64,000 bases of DNA, taken from positions 930,001 through 994,000 of the forward strand of contig JBAYIU010000001.1 of the NCBI GenBank assembly GCA_041665465.1, given 5' to 3'. The notes below the pieces were generated by a model. It saw only the letters and a program-made list of their open reading frames with translations. It was not told the origin of the DNA and searched no databases. A program made the position numbers and the translations under genes. Each line of letters starts with the position of its first letter. The stretch's first letter is position 1. Positions 33,092 to 41,500 of the stretch are shown one piece after another. The stretch comes from JACRPH01 sp041665465. GTDB lineage: Archaea > Nanobdellota > Nanobdellia > Woesearchaeales > GW2011-AR9.

Positions 33092-33529
33092 ATGGAACAC
33101 TTAGCGATCATGAATCCTGCTTGGAAATTAATCGACAAGATTATTTTCGGAGAGAAGAAGATTGAGTCGCGCTGGTATAAATCCAAAAGGGTTCCTTGGA
33201 ATCGTATTCAAGAAGGCGAGGTAGTTTACTTCAAAGATGCAGGAAAAGTAGTTACAGCAAAAGCAGAAGTAGAGACAGTTCTGCAGTTTGAGCAGTATAC
33301 TTTAGAACAGTTGGAAGAGATAATTAAGAAGTATGGTGGGAAAGGAGGAATTTGTTTTTCTGGAAGTTATGAATCAACCTTAGCTTGGACTAAAGATAAA
33401 AAGTATTGTGTTCTTATTTTCTTAAAGAATGCTCAGAAAGTTGAACCTTTTGAGATTGACAAAACCGGGTTTGGGAATGCTTGTGCTTGGATTTGCGTTG
33501 ATGATATTGAAAGGATTAAACGGAAGTAG
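33092..33529 (+). CDS. ASCH/PUA-like domain protein
   Basis: A 145-residue protein with the ASCH pattern: MNPAWKLIDKIIFGEKKIESRWYKSKR, in which the I-E-S-R-W strand is the family signature, then IQEGEVVYFKDAGKVVTAKA and a C-terminal strand ACAWICVDDI. ASCH domains bind RNA or modified nucleotides, and some hydrolyse N4-acetylcytidine. A function in RNA handling is plausible, and a tRNA gene lies just downstream. It follows the CoaBC gene by 33 nt. Confidence 0.75.
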   Translation: MEHLAIMNPAWKLIDKIIFGEKKIESRWYKSKRVPWNRIQEGEVVYFKDAGKVVTAKAEVETVLQFEQYTLEQLEEIIKKYGGKGGICFSGSYESTLAWTKDKKYCVLIFLKNAQKVEPFEIDKTGFGNACAWICVDDIERIKRK

Positions 33530-33603
33530 AAGATTTATCCCGCTACTTTTTTAAATCAGAGAGGAATAGTCAATCTAACATGCGGGGGTAGGAAAGTGGT
33601 CAA

Positions 33604-33647
33604 ATGAAAACGGAGTTTTCGCTGAGAGAAAAACGTTTTCGGACCAG
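33604..33647 (+). other. Predicted D-loop tRNA intron, 44 nt
   Basis: GGTC (33598-33601) pairs with GACC (33642-33645), flanked by 3-nt bulges AAA (33602-33604) and AGA (33646-33648). Inside, TGAAAACG pairs with CGTTTTCG. Cleavage after the second nt of each bulge removes 33604-33647 and leaves a standard D arm. The outer helix is only the 3-bp D stem, so this is a relaxed form of the archaeal splice motif. Confidence 0.65.
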
Positions 33648-33663
33648 ATCTGCTACCTTGAGG

Positions 33664-33676
33664 ACAACAGTCAAAC
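33664..33676 (+). other. Anticodon-loop tRNA intron, 13 nt, canonical position 37/38
   Basis: TTGA (33658-33661) pairs with TCAA (33671-33674), with 3-nt bulges GGA (33662-33664) and ACG (33675-33677): a textbook bulge-helix-bulge for the archaeal splicing endonuclease. Cutting after G33663 and C33676 removes 13 nt. Confidence 0.85.
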
Positions 33677-33760
33677 GGGTAGTCCTTCAGTAGGTTCGAG
33701 GGTTCGAATCCCTTCCCCCGCAGTTCTTTCGCCAACTGGGAGCGAGAGGCGACATTCATT

Positions 33761-33832
33761 CGCTTCGCTCATTCAGTCCCCTATTCTGAGGTTGATAAGG
33801 ACAGTATGTCCTTATGTGAGAATCTTTCTTTC
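33761..33832 (+). repeat. Left copy of a ~70-bp imperfect direct repeat
   Basis: Runs from CGCTTCGCTCATTCAG through CCCTATTCTGAGGTTGATAA to ATGTGAGAATCTTT. It begins about 40 nt after the tRNA-Leu gene. The matching copy is at 35410-35481 in the same orientation. Confidence 0.6.
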
Positions 33833-33845
33833 GCAGTTTTTTAAA

Positions 33846-34604
33846 TTACTGACGAGCGTTCTTTTCCTTCGCTTCACTCCACATCTTTTCAAAGTATAGT
33901 AAATAACTCTCAGCAACTATTCTATCTTTTATCAAAAACAATACTGGTTCTTCACTCCATACTATCGTTGCAACTCTATCTTTCTGAATATTTATCTCTG
34001 TCAATGGTTCAAAATCTTTTCTTAAATACCGAACCGTTGTAGATTTATCTATTATTTTTTCCCCATATTTCTTAAGAGATAAATTAAACAAGATTTTTGC
34101 TTTGATTTTCTTCTCGTTTTTTCTATTTACGAGGTTTAACCAAAAATGTTCTCCCATAATTTCAATTGAATTGCCTGGGGCTCCAAAAACAATGTAGTCC
34201 TCTCCACTTCTAATTAACTCATTATAAAAGGATCTTATCCCCTTCTTTCCCCTAAAAAGTGTTGCTTCTTGCTTTAACTTTTCTTTTTTTACTATTAATC
34301 TGATTTCGCTAGCAATTCTTTCAGCAGATTTTTTCTTTTCTTCTGCATCTTTAATCTTTTCCTCAAATAATTCAACAAGCATATTCGGATCAGCTACTTT
34401 GAAGATTCTGGTTCTTCCCTCCTGAACAAATGAAACCAACCCTTTGTCAATTAACCGTTCTAAATTCTCATAAACTATTTTTTTATGTAGTTTTGTATCT
34501 TTAATTAACTCATTGGCCTTAGCCAGATTAAACTTAACTAAAGAACAATATACTTCAGATTCATTTTGCGTAAATCCAAGTTCAAGTAATTCCTTTTTAT
34601 TCAT
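33846..34604 (-). CDS. TrmB-family transcriptional regulator
   Basis: A 252-residue TrmB regulator: winged helix (LGFTQNESEVYCSLVKFNLA, DTKLHKKIVYENLERLIDKG, then EGRTRIFKVADPNMLVELFE), coiled coil (about 72-100), and effector domain with TLFRGKKGIRSFYNELIRSG. It lies between ~70-bp direct repeats and is divergent from a lipoprotein gene, whose start is 64 nt away across a shared ATATTTAAAT element. Local control of that lipoprotein is a reasonable guess. Confidence 0.87.
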   Translation of the reverse strand: MNKKELLELGFTQNESEVYCSLVKFNLAKANELIKDTKLHKKIVYENLERLIDKGLVSFVQEGRTRIFKVADPNMLVELFEEKIKDAEEKKKSAERIASEIRLIVKKEKLKQEATLFRGKKGIRSFYNELIRSGEDYIVFGAPGNSIEIMGEHFWLNLVNRKNEKKIKAKILFNLSLKKYGEKIIDKSTTVRYLRKDFEPLTEINIQKDRVATIVWSEEPVLFLIKDRIVAESYLLYFEKMWSEAKEKNARQ

Positions 34605-34668
34605 AGTGGTAACTAATAGTGTCCACCAATATTTAAATGTTATGCGTTAATTTCAGGAAAGTAGTGAA

Positions 34669-35349
34669 ATGACGCTCAAAAAGTTAATTATATATGCAGT
34701 AATGGGTATTGGTCTAGCTAGTTGCCAACTTAATATGAGAACTTTTATAGAAGAAGTTGACTTAAATGGAGATGGTAGTAAAGAAAGAGTGATGGTTTGT
34801 TCAGGAAGACACACATCAATAGAAATCCAGGAATTGAATCAAGTCAGAGCAACAAAAGGTGGTCTGTTAGGTTCAGCTTATTTAACTTACGATAATCTAT
34901 TTTTTAATCGCGGATCTTATTTTATTGATTTACCCATTGTTCCTAACTCCATTGGTTTTAGAGATACTAACGAAGATGGTTATCTAGATCTTCTTTTTCA
35001 TTCTGAGGAGAATAATGGCTTAGAATCATACGTGGCTGAACAAACAGGTGACGGAGGAATAAATCAACCTAGAAAAATTAATATTAATCCCTATTTGGAT
35101 TTAGATCAGGCAAATGATTTGTATGAACGAAGTATAAGTTTTTCATCTAGAAGGGATTTCGATGGCGCAATTCATCTTGCTGAATGGTCTCTTGAATTCC
35201 TAGATCCAAACAATCCTATTCATCATAGAACACTTCTAAATGAATATCAACTTCTCTTAAGATTATATGAACAAACCAATAATCAAAAAAAAACAAACAA
35301 TATTAAGACTAAAGAATTAAATTTGAGACTTTTTAGGGCAAGAATATAA
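34669..35349 (+). CDS. Lipoprotein with EF-hand-like calcium loops and C-terminal TPR-like region
   Basis: A 226-residue protein with a short signal peptide and lipobox-like GLASC at residues 15-19. DLNGDGSKE and DTNEDGYLD match calcium-binding loops of the dockerin/FG-GAP kind, separated by a beta-rich domain. The C-terminal 85 residues are helical and TPR-like (LYERSISFSSRRDFDGAIHL). Probably an outer-facing lipoprotein. Divergent from the TrmB gene and flanked by ~70-bp direct repeats, so the pair may move as a unit. Confidence 0.72.
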   Translation: MTLKKLIIYAVMGIGLASCQLNMRTFIEEVDLNGDGSKERVMVCSGRHTSIEIQELNQVRATKGGLLGSAYLTYDNLFFNRGSYFIDLPIVPNSIGFRDTNEDGYLDLLFHSEENNGLESYVAEQTGDGGINQPRKININPYLDLDQANDLYERSISFSSRRDFDGAIHLAEWSLEFLDPNNPIHHRTLLNEYQLLLRLYEQTNNQKKTNNIKTKELNLRLFRARI

Positions 35350-35409
35350 TCATTTTCTTAAAGAACGTTCTTTATAATTACTTTTTCTTTAGCTGCCCTT
35401 TCATACTGT

Positions 35410-35481
35410 CGCTTCGCTCATTTAATTCCCTATTCTGGAGGTTGATAAAACTATTTTTCTTATATGAGAATCTTTATGTTC
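35410..35481 (+). repeat. Right copy of the ~70-bp direct repeat
   Basis: CGCTTCGCTCATTTAATTCC, then CTATTCTGGAGGTTGATAAA and ATATGAGAATCTTTATG, aligning with 33761-33832 with scattered mismatches and small gaps. It lies in the 219-nt spacer after the lipoprotein gene. Confidence 0.6.
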
Positions 35482-35568
35482 TAATCTTTAATATCTTAAC
35501 TTCTATATCTAAATATAGGATAAGCTTAGATACAAAACTATATAAACCTAGCAAATTTAATTTATACC

Positions 35569-36372
35569 ATGAATCACGAATGGGAAATCACGCCAGAAGC
35601 AAAACAATTACCCAAATTACATAATCCGGTCTTAATTGAAGGGCTTCCGGGCATAGGTAACGTAGGTAAGATCGCTGCTGATTTTTTGGTAGAAAGTCTT
35701 GGCGCGACTAAACTGTACTCCTTCTTCTCTTATAAATTCCCTCATTCTGTGTTCGTGGGAGTAAATAACCTGGTAGAAATGCCGAAGATTGAAATGTATT
35801 ATAAGAAATTCAATTCTCCCAAAAAAAGAGATTTACTTATCCTAGTTGGAGACATCCAACCTATCGATGAAGAAAGCTGCTGGCGTTTCTGTGATGAAAT
35901 TCTTAACATTGCTAAACAGTTCAAATGTACGGAGATAGTTACTACCGGAGGAATCGGGTTGCAACATGTTCCGGACAAACCTAAAGTATACTGTACTGCT
36001 AACGATCCTAAGATGTTTAAAGATTATGTACAAAAAGGAATGGGTACAGAAAAAGACATTTTCGGGATTGTTGGGCCAATAGTAGGAGTCTCTGGGGTTT
36101 TGTTAGGATTGGGTCGGAAAAGAAACATCTTAGGAGCAGGATTGTTAGCAGAAACTTTCGGTCATCCGATGTATTTAGGGGTAAAAGGAGCTCAGGAAGT
36201 GTTAAATGTAATCGAGAGAAAATTCCAATTTGGATTAGATTTAAGAAAGATGAATAAGGACATCATTGAAGTAGAAAAAGATCTGATTCAGAAGACCCAA
36301 GAATGGGCGGCGGAGATGAGTGGAGCAGCAGGCGCAAAGCCCAAAAAGAAAGAATCTAGTTATATCGGATAG
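35569..36372 (+). CDS. PAC2-family proteasome assembly chaperone
   Basis: A 267-residue COG2047/PAC2 protein. It has VLIEGLPGIGNVGKIAADFL, FPHSVFVGVNNLVEMP, LLILVGDIQPIDEES and TTGGIGLQHVP, the conserved strands and turns of archaeal PbaB-like proteins. These assist assembly of the 20S proteasome or act as ATP-independent chaperones. The C-terminus (KPKKKESSYIG) is flexible and ends in an HbYX-like hydrophobic-Tyr-X pattern (SYIG, one residue longer), reminiscent of proteasome-binding tails. Stand-alone gene with a TATA-like ACTATATAAACC upstream. Confidence 0.85.
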   Translation: MNHEWEITPEAKQLPKLHNPVLIEGLPGIGNVGKIAADFLVESLGATKLYSFFSYKFPHSVFVGVNNLVEMPKIEMYYKKFNSPKKRDLLILVGDIQPIDEESCWRFCDEILNIAKQFKCTEIVTTGGIGLQHVPDKPKVYCTANDPKMFKDYVQKGMGTEKDIFGIVGPIVGVSGVLLGLGRKRNILGAGLLAETFGHPMYLGVKGAQEVLNVIERKFQFGLDLRKMNKDIIEVEKDLIQKTQEWAAEMSGAAGAKPKKKESSYIG

Positions 36373-36404
36373 AAATTGATAAATTCTGGTTTGGTTTAAG
36401 ACGT

Positions 36405-36420
36405 TAGCTTTATAAAGCTA
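36405..36420. promoter_or_regulatory. TATA box inside a 16-bp perfect palindrome
   Basis: TAGCTTTATAAAGCTA is its own reverse complement, centred about 26 nt before the start of the surface operon. It probably serves as the TATA element. Confidence 0.55.
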
Positions 36421-36438
36421 GATAATATCCTCTTCTCG

Positions 36439-38520
36439 ATGGAAAAAAAGAGGTTCCGATTAGATTTAGATAGAGGTATTTTTAGTATTTTTTCATCTAA
36501 ACAAGCTCAAGTTACCGTTTTTATAATTTTAGGCTTAATTCTCTTAATCGCTTTAGTTTTAGTCATCGTTCTTAAGAATGAGATCATCACTTTCAAACCT
36601 GGTGATTTATCTTCATTACAAAAAGGAAGCGTGGAAGATTATCTTACTGCGTGTATTGAACAGTTAGGAGAAGAAGCGGTGTTTAAAATCGGGCAACAGG
36701 GAGGATATATTGAACTTCCAACGGCCTTAGCGGTTGACCCACGTCGAAGTATGGCTACTTCTCCGATAACTAAAGTACCTATCTGGGCTTATGGAAAAAG
36801 TGTTAATGTTCCTCCTCTGAGTGATATTAAATCTCGTATTGATGATTATATCAAAGATAATCTACGTTCTTGCGTGTTCAGATTTGAACCTTTCACACAA
36901 CAATATTCGGTGGTAGAGAAAGGCCCAATTACAGTTAACACCGAAATTGTGGAATCTCAGATTATTTTTAACGTTAATTGGGACTTAGAAATTAGAAATA
37001 AAGCGGGAGAGATGGTAGTAGAAACAATCAATCATGTAGCCAGTTCTCAAATTAAGTTGAAGAAAGTTTACGAAACTGCTGCTTTAATCTTAGAGAAAGA
37101 AATGGCCAACTTAAAGCTGGAAGATATAACTCAAGATTTATTAGCTTTAGAACATTCCCAGATTCCTCTTTCCGGGATGGAGTTAAGTTGTACTCAAAAA
37201 GAATGGAATGCCCAAACCGTGGAAGAAAATCTGCGTAAGATGTTAAGAGTGAACATTCGCGAATTGCAAATTAAAGGAACCAGTATTATTGAATATCCTG
37301 AAGAACTAACTTATTACCAAAACCATTACTTATGGGACATGGGAGAAGGTTACTCTCAACCACAAGTATCAGTATCTTTTTTGTATGATGATTATAAGGA
37401 ATACCCTTATTACTTTAATGTTGCTCCTCGTAGCGGAGATCGCTTGAAAAGTAATCAGGTTAGCGGAAGTGAAGTACTCTCTTTCTTCTGTATGCAAAAC
37501 TGGAAATTTGTGTATGATATAACTTATCCCGTAATGATTAACGTTAGAGATGAAACTACTGATTACGTATTTAAATATCTTGTAACTGTCCATATTAAAC
37601 ATAATTATCCTGATAGGGGTGAAGAATTACCAGAATCTAATCCTCTTACTTTGAGTACTACTTTAACTTACGATAGTAAAGATTTCTGTGCTCAATCACG
37701 GGTACCGATGATAATTAAAACTTATGCCAAAATAGAGAATGGATATAACGGGGTTTATTTTAGGGAACCGCTAGAAGAAGCAAATGTAAGCTTCTCCTGT
37801 TTACATTATCGCTGTTCATTAGGAAGTACCGAGTATGACTTCTTTGGTAAAGGAGATGTTTCTGGGGTAAGTACTAGCTTGCCTTATTGTGCCGGAGGAA
37901 TTGTTAGAGCAGAGAAACCAGGATATAAAGATGATTGGCAACGTATAGTGACTGAACCAAATAAAGAAGTAGAATTAAACCTCACTCCAATCGTTAATCT
38001 ACCTTTATCTAGGATCAAAGTGGTTAAACATGAATTCTTTAGTCCATCACAAATAGGTCCGGCAGTTCCTTTGAGTCAAGATGAATATGCCTCTATCATG
38101 ATAACTTTCGATCAGAAAGACTGGACAGTTACTAATCAAAGTAATGTTAATACTAATCTTCCCATTAATTTAGCTAACACTTATGCTAATATGGTTAATT
38201 CTGAACACACCCATCAATCTCAGATTGTCCTCTCTCCTAAGATGGATCCTAATCTTGGGATAAGTACTTTACAGTTACTAGCTCAAGCAGATTTTAGTTA
38301 CGATCTGAGAATTGACTTATTCAGCGGAGGAGAAGATCAAAGCAGTTTAACGGGAGGTTATCATTATAACTGGACCGTGAGTTGGGAAGAACTTCAATCA
38401 GCTAAAGAATTAACTTTCCACGTTTTAACTAAACCGAATGCTAATGAACAAGCTCAATTAGAAATGATGAATGATCTTGAAATGAATAGTGTCTATATCC
38501 CTACTCCGGAGATTACCTAA
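36439..38520 (+). CDS. Membrane-anchored surface-operon protein, 693 aa
   Basis: A 693-residue protein with a basic N-terminus (MEKKRFRLDLDRG), then KQAQVTVFIILGLILLIALV, a membrane helix with the KxAQVTVFI start common in pilin-like proteins of small archaea. It continues as an extracellular body with beta-sandwich-like regions and several Cys (ACIEQ, SCTQKEW, FFCMQNW, CLHYRC). No enzyme motif seen. First gene of the 36.4-46.6 kb operon: the next gene starts 1 nt after its stop. It may anchor the large secreted protein to the membrane. Its family is probably restricted to related archaea. Confidence 0.75.
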   Translation: MEKKRFRLDLDRGIFSIFSSKQAQVTVFIILGLILLIALVLVIVLKNEIITFKPGDLSSLQKGSVEDYLTACIEQLGEEAVFKIGQQGGYIELPTALAVDPRRSMATSPITKVPIWAYGKSVNVPPLSDIKSRIDDYIKDNLRSCVFRFEPFTQQYSVVEKGPITVNTEIVESQIIFNVNWDLEIRNKAGEMVVETINHVASSQIKLKKVYETAALILEKEMANLKLEDITQDLLALEHSQIPLSGMELSCTQKEWNAQTVEENLRKMLRVNIRELQIKGTSIIEYPEELTYYQNHYLWDMGEGYSQPQVSVSFLYDDYKEYPYYFNVAPRSGDRLKSNQVSGSEVLSFFCMQNWKFVYDITYPVMINVRDETTDYVFKYLVTVHIKHNYPDRGEELPESNPLTLSTTLTYDSKDFCAQSRVPMIIKTYAKIENGYNGVYFREPLEEANVSFSCLHYRCSLGSTEYDFFGKGDVSGVSTSLPYCAGGIVRAEKPGYKDDWQRIVTEPNKEVELNLTPIVNLPLSRIKVVKHEFFSPSQIGPAVPLSQDEYASIMITFDQKDWTVTNQSNVNTNLPINLANTYANMVNSEHTHQSQIVLSPKMDPNLGISTLQLLAQADFSYDLRIDLFSGGEDQSSLTGGYHYNWTVSWEELQSAKELTFHVLTKPNANEQAQLEMMNDLEMNSVYIPTPEIT

Positions 38521-38521
38521 T

Positions 38522-41500
38522 ATGACTTCCATTAAGGTTAAAATCAGAACTAAACAACTGTTGGCATTACTATTCATCTTTATGTTCCTTAATCTTAGCG
38601 TGGTTAGCGCGTTAGAACTTTCTAACATCCGAGCGGAAGATGTTACTGGTACTAGTGCGGTGGTTAAGTGGGAAACGGACCAAGCAGCAGATTCTTTTGT
38701 GGATTATAAAACTAATTCTAGTGAGTTTATCAAAGTTGGTGATGCTAGTTCAACCAATTCTCATTATTTAGCAATGGATCAACTATCTGCCAATACTCTT
38801 TATTATTTTCAAGTTACCAGCGGAGATGTTATCGACAATAATTCTGGAAATCTTTATACTTTTACTACTTTAGCTCCAGACATTCTTGCTCCGGAATTAA
38901 AGGTTAACCTTTCTGAATATGTTGCTGGAAGTATGATAGAAATTTCTGGATGGACAGAAGTAGGATCACAAGTGAGTTTAAAAGTTAATGATCAAAAATC
39001 TGGAGAAGTGTCGGCAGTTCCTTTGGTGTTAGAAAATGGTTCCACCTCTCCCGGAGATCAATTTACTGGGCAGTTTAAGTTTGTTAATGTTGAACTTCAA
39101 CCAGAAACAATCAATACTCTTGATATTATGGCTATCGATAAAGCCGGGAATAATGTTAGTTGGAATGGGAGTGTATTTGCGGATACCCATAAGCCTAGTT
39201 TAGAATTAAGTAATGTTTCTTCTATCACTGATCAAAGTTCGATTCTTTTAGATGGAACTATTTCTGAAAATTCTTCTTATGATATTTCAGTTAATAATCG
39301 TTCTGTACGTAAAGGAGAAGGAACAACAATTAATGATTCTGTCCCCTTAACTGACGGGAAGAACTTGATAAATATCAAACTTAAAGATCGGGCAGGATGG
39401 GAGAAAGAGTATCAATTAGAAGTGTTTGCTGACACTAAACCACTTACTGTTAGAGCAGAACTGGAAAAGGGGTATGAATATTTTGAAGGAAGAGCAGAAT
39501 CAACCATTCATGGAGAAACCAAACCAGGATCGACAGTTTATTTATATGTTTACAAAGTAATAGGAAATGATTTCCATCCCGATTTCAAACGCGATGCTCG
39601 GGCTAAAGTGGTAGCTGATGGAAGTGGTAATTTCTCTTTTAATGATGTAAATTTTGCTCAATTGATCACTGATATGTCTTTGAAAGATTTCGGGCCGAGA
39701 GAAGTTCCTTCTAACTTATTAGAAGTTTCCACCTATCCTATTTCGGAAGTAGCACAACAGCAATATTCTACTTATTCCGTTTATATTATTGTAGAGAGTC
39801 CTACTGGTAAAACTAATTATTGGCAGCACGGAGTTACAGTCCAAACTTGTTATTCCGGATTAGTGTTTAGTGTTGAATCGATTGACCAATTTCAAGGACC
39901 GTTACGTCTAATTCCCAGCTTAATGGACGCTGGAAGACAAGAAATCCAGGCTGCGTTTGAGTTAAAATATCTGGGTGCAGGAATGCCTAAGGTGGGAACT
40001 AACGGAGAGGTGATTGAACCTGGTTTCCAGATCAGCAGCGTTCAGTTTGAACCGGCATGTACTGCCAATATGAAGAAAAATGAAGATAAATTTGGGTTAG
40101 GTTGTAAAATATTTCCCCAGAAATATCATGCTGTGCCCAGTGGGGACAAAACTAAAATTTATGTTACTTGGACTTTACAAAGTGCTAAAGATTGGAGTAA
40201 AGCAGAGACCAGTTATTGGGACCAATTTCATAAAAGTCAAATTGTTTTTCCGTTAAAAGTGACAGTTAATTACCAAGAACGAGAAGGAACAGACACTTGG
40301 AGCGCATCACAAACTCAAACTGCTTGTTATGATTTAGGATATTTTGTAGATGTTCCTATTGATAGTTCAGATATGATTCCGGACTTCTTAGCGGATGAAG
40401 GTGTTCAAACAATCAATTGGACCATTGAGAAAATTGACCAAGTTTCTGGATATGTTAAGGATGCTTACTTAGTAGCGGGAGTAGCGTGTATGAGCGCTTC
40501 AACTTTAAAGACAGCTATGCGTTGGGTAAGAATATTTACTGCCAAAGTTGAAGCTTATTATAGTACGGTTAAGAAGCTGATTACCGATGATGATGGGAAG
40601 AGTTGTAGGGTTGATCAAAGTGGAATGTACTTAGACGGTGATTTGAGAGCTTGGGGTAAGATGAGCAATTATGGGGCTGTTCCGGTATTGGGAAGCGGAG
40701 ATAAACTTTCACAAGGAATAATAGATGCGATTGATGGCGGAGAAGGGAGTAATGAATGGAAAGAGGTTTCTCTGAATACTCGTTGTCCAAAAACTGCTGG
40801 AATGTGGAAAGCGGAAGCGATGTTGGATCAAGCATATAGGTGGGTATGTGATCGAGCTTTCTGTCGAACAGTTCCGGCCAGATGGACTGAAGACAAACCA
40901 TTACAAAACATTACTCAACGTATTTTAGAACAAAAACAGTGTGCAGCTACCGCTAAAGGGTTAGTGATTGAGAAAGTGGAGAATTGTGGAGAATATGTTA
41001 AGAAGAATGTTTTGTTAGAAAGAGAGTATATCACTTTAAAAAGTCGTGATGAGGTAAACGGTAAGACCTCAAAAGACATTTGTTATAAGTACGAAGGTGC
41101 TTTGTATTATATCCCTTATAGCTTGCAAAATTCAAACTCGACTTTGAATGGAATATGGAGCATGTATCCGATCGGTCCGGATGGGATCAGTAACTTTCAA
41201 GTAAAACCAGACCAGGTACTTGTTTACAACCCTTCTCGCTCTACCGAGCTGCAAGACTTTATTGCTGCCAGAGAAGTTATGTGTAAAACCTTATGTGAAC
41301 GCAAGATAGGGTATACTTCAATTAATAATAATCTCACCACTGCTGGTTGTCTTCCTGAACAAAAGGATGGAACCAAAACCTTTGTAAAAGTAGGTCCCGA
41401 TCAGTATGATGCTGGATATACTAAAGATTGTTTTGTAACTCTTCTTCCTGCTGGTTCAGCCAGGTTTGATCGTTGCATCTGTGAACCTAAAAAAGATTAT

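Larger units (their letters stand above)
33582..33722 (+). tRNA. tRNA-Leu(GAG) with two predicted introns
   Basis: Acceptor GCGGGGG (33582-33588) pairs perfectly with CCCCCGC (33715-33721); the discriminator is A33722 and CCA is not encoded. The T arm is GAGGG-TTCGAAT-CCCTT. The variable arm CCT-TCAGT-AGG marks a class II tRNA. The anticodon stem CTACC (33653-33657) pairs with GGTAG (33678-33682), enclosing a 20-nt loop that contains a 13-nt intron. The mature loop is TTGAGGG. Removing a further 44 nt from the D loop gives an 84-nt mature tRNA of normal size. TTTTTTAAATC lies about 30 nt upstream. A Ser(UGA) reading needs a weaker stem and lacks the usual G discriminator. Confidence 0.85.

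Noticed and set aside
33652..33682. Reading the tRNA anticodon as UGA (Ser)
   Set aside because: That register needs a G-T pair at the base of the stem, spoils the perfect bulge-helix-bulge, and Ser tRNAs of archaea normally have G as discriminator, not A.
33556..33759. 67-codon frame on the minus strand across the tRNA region
   Set aside because: It is the antisense of tRNA-Leu and its introns and has no ribosome site or domain-like composition.
40581..40901. 106-codon antisense frame inside the giant surface gene
   Set aside because: Shadow of the coding strand with no expression signals.
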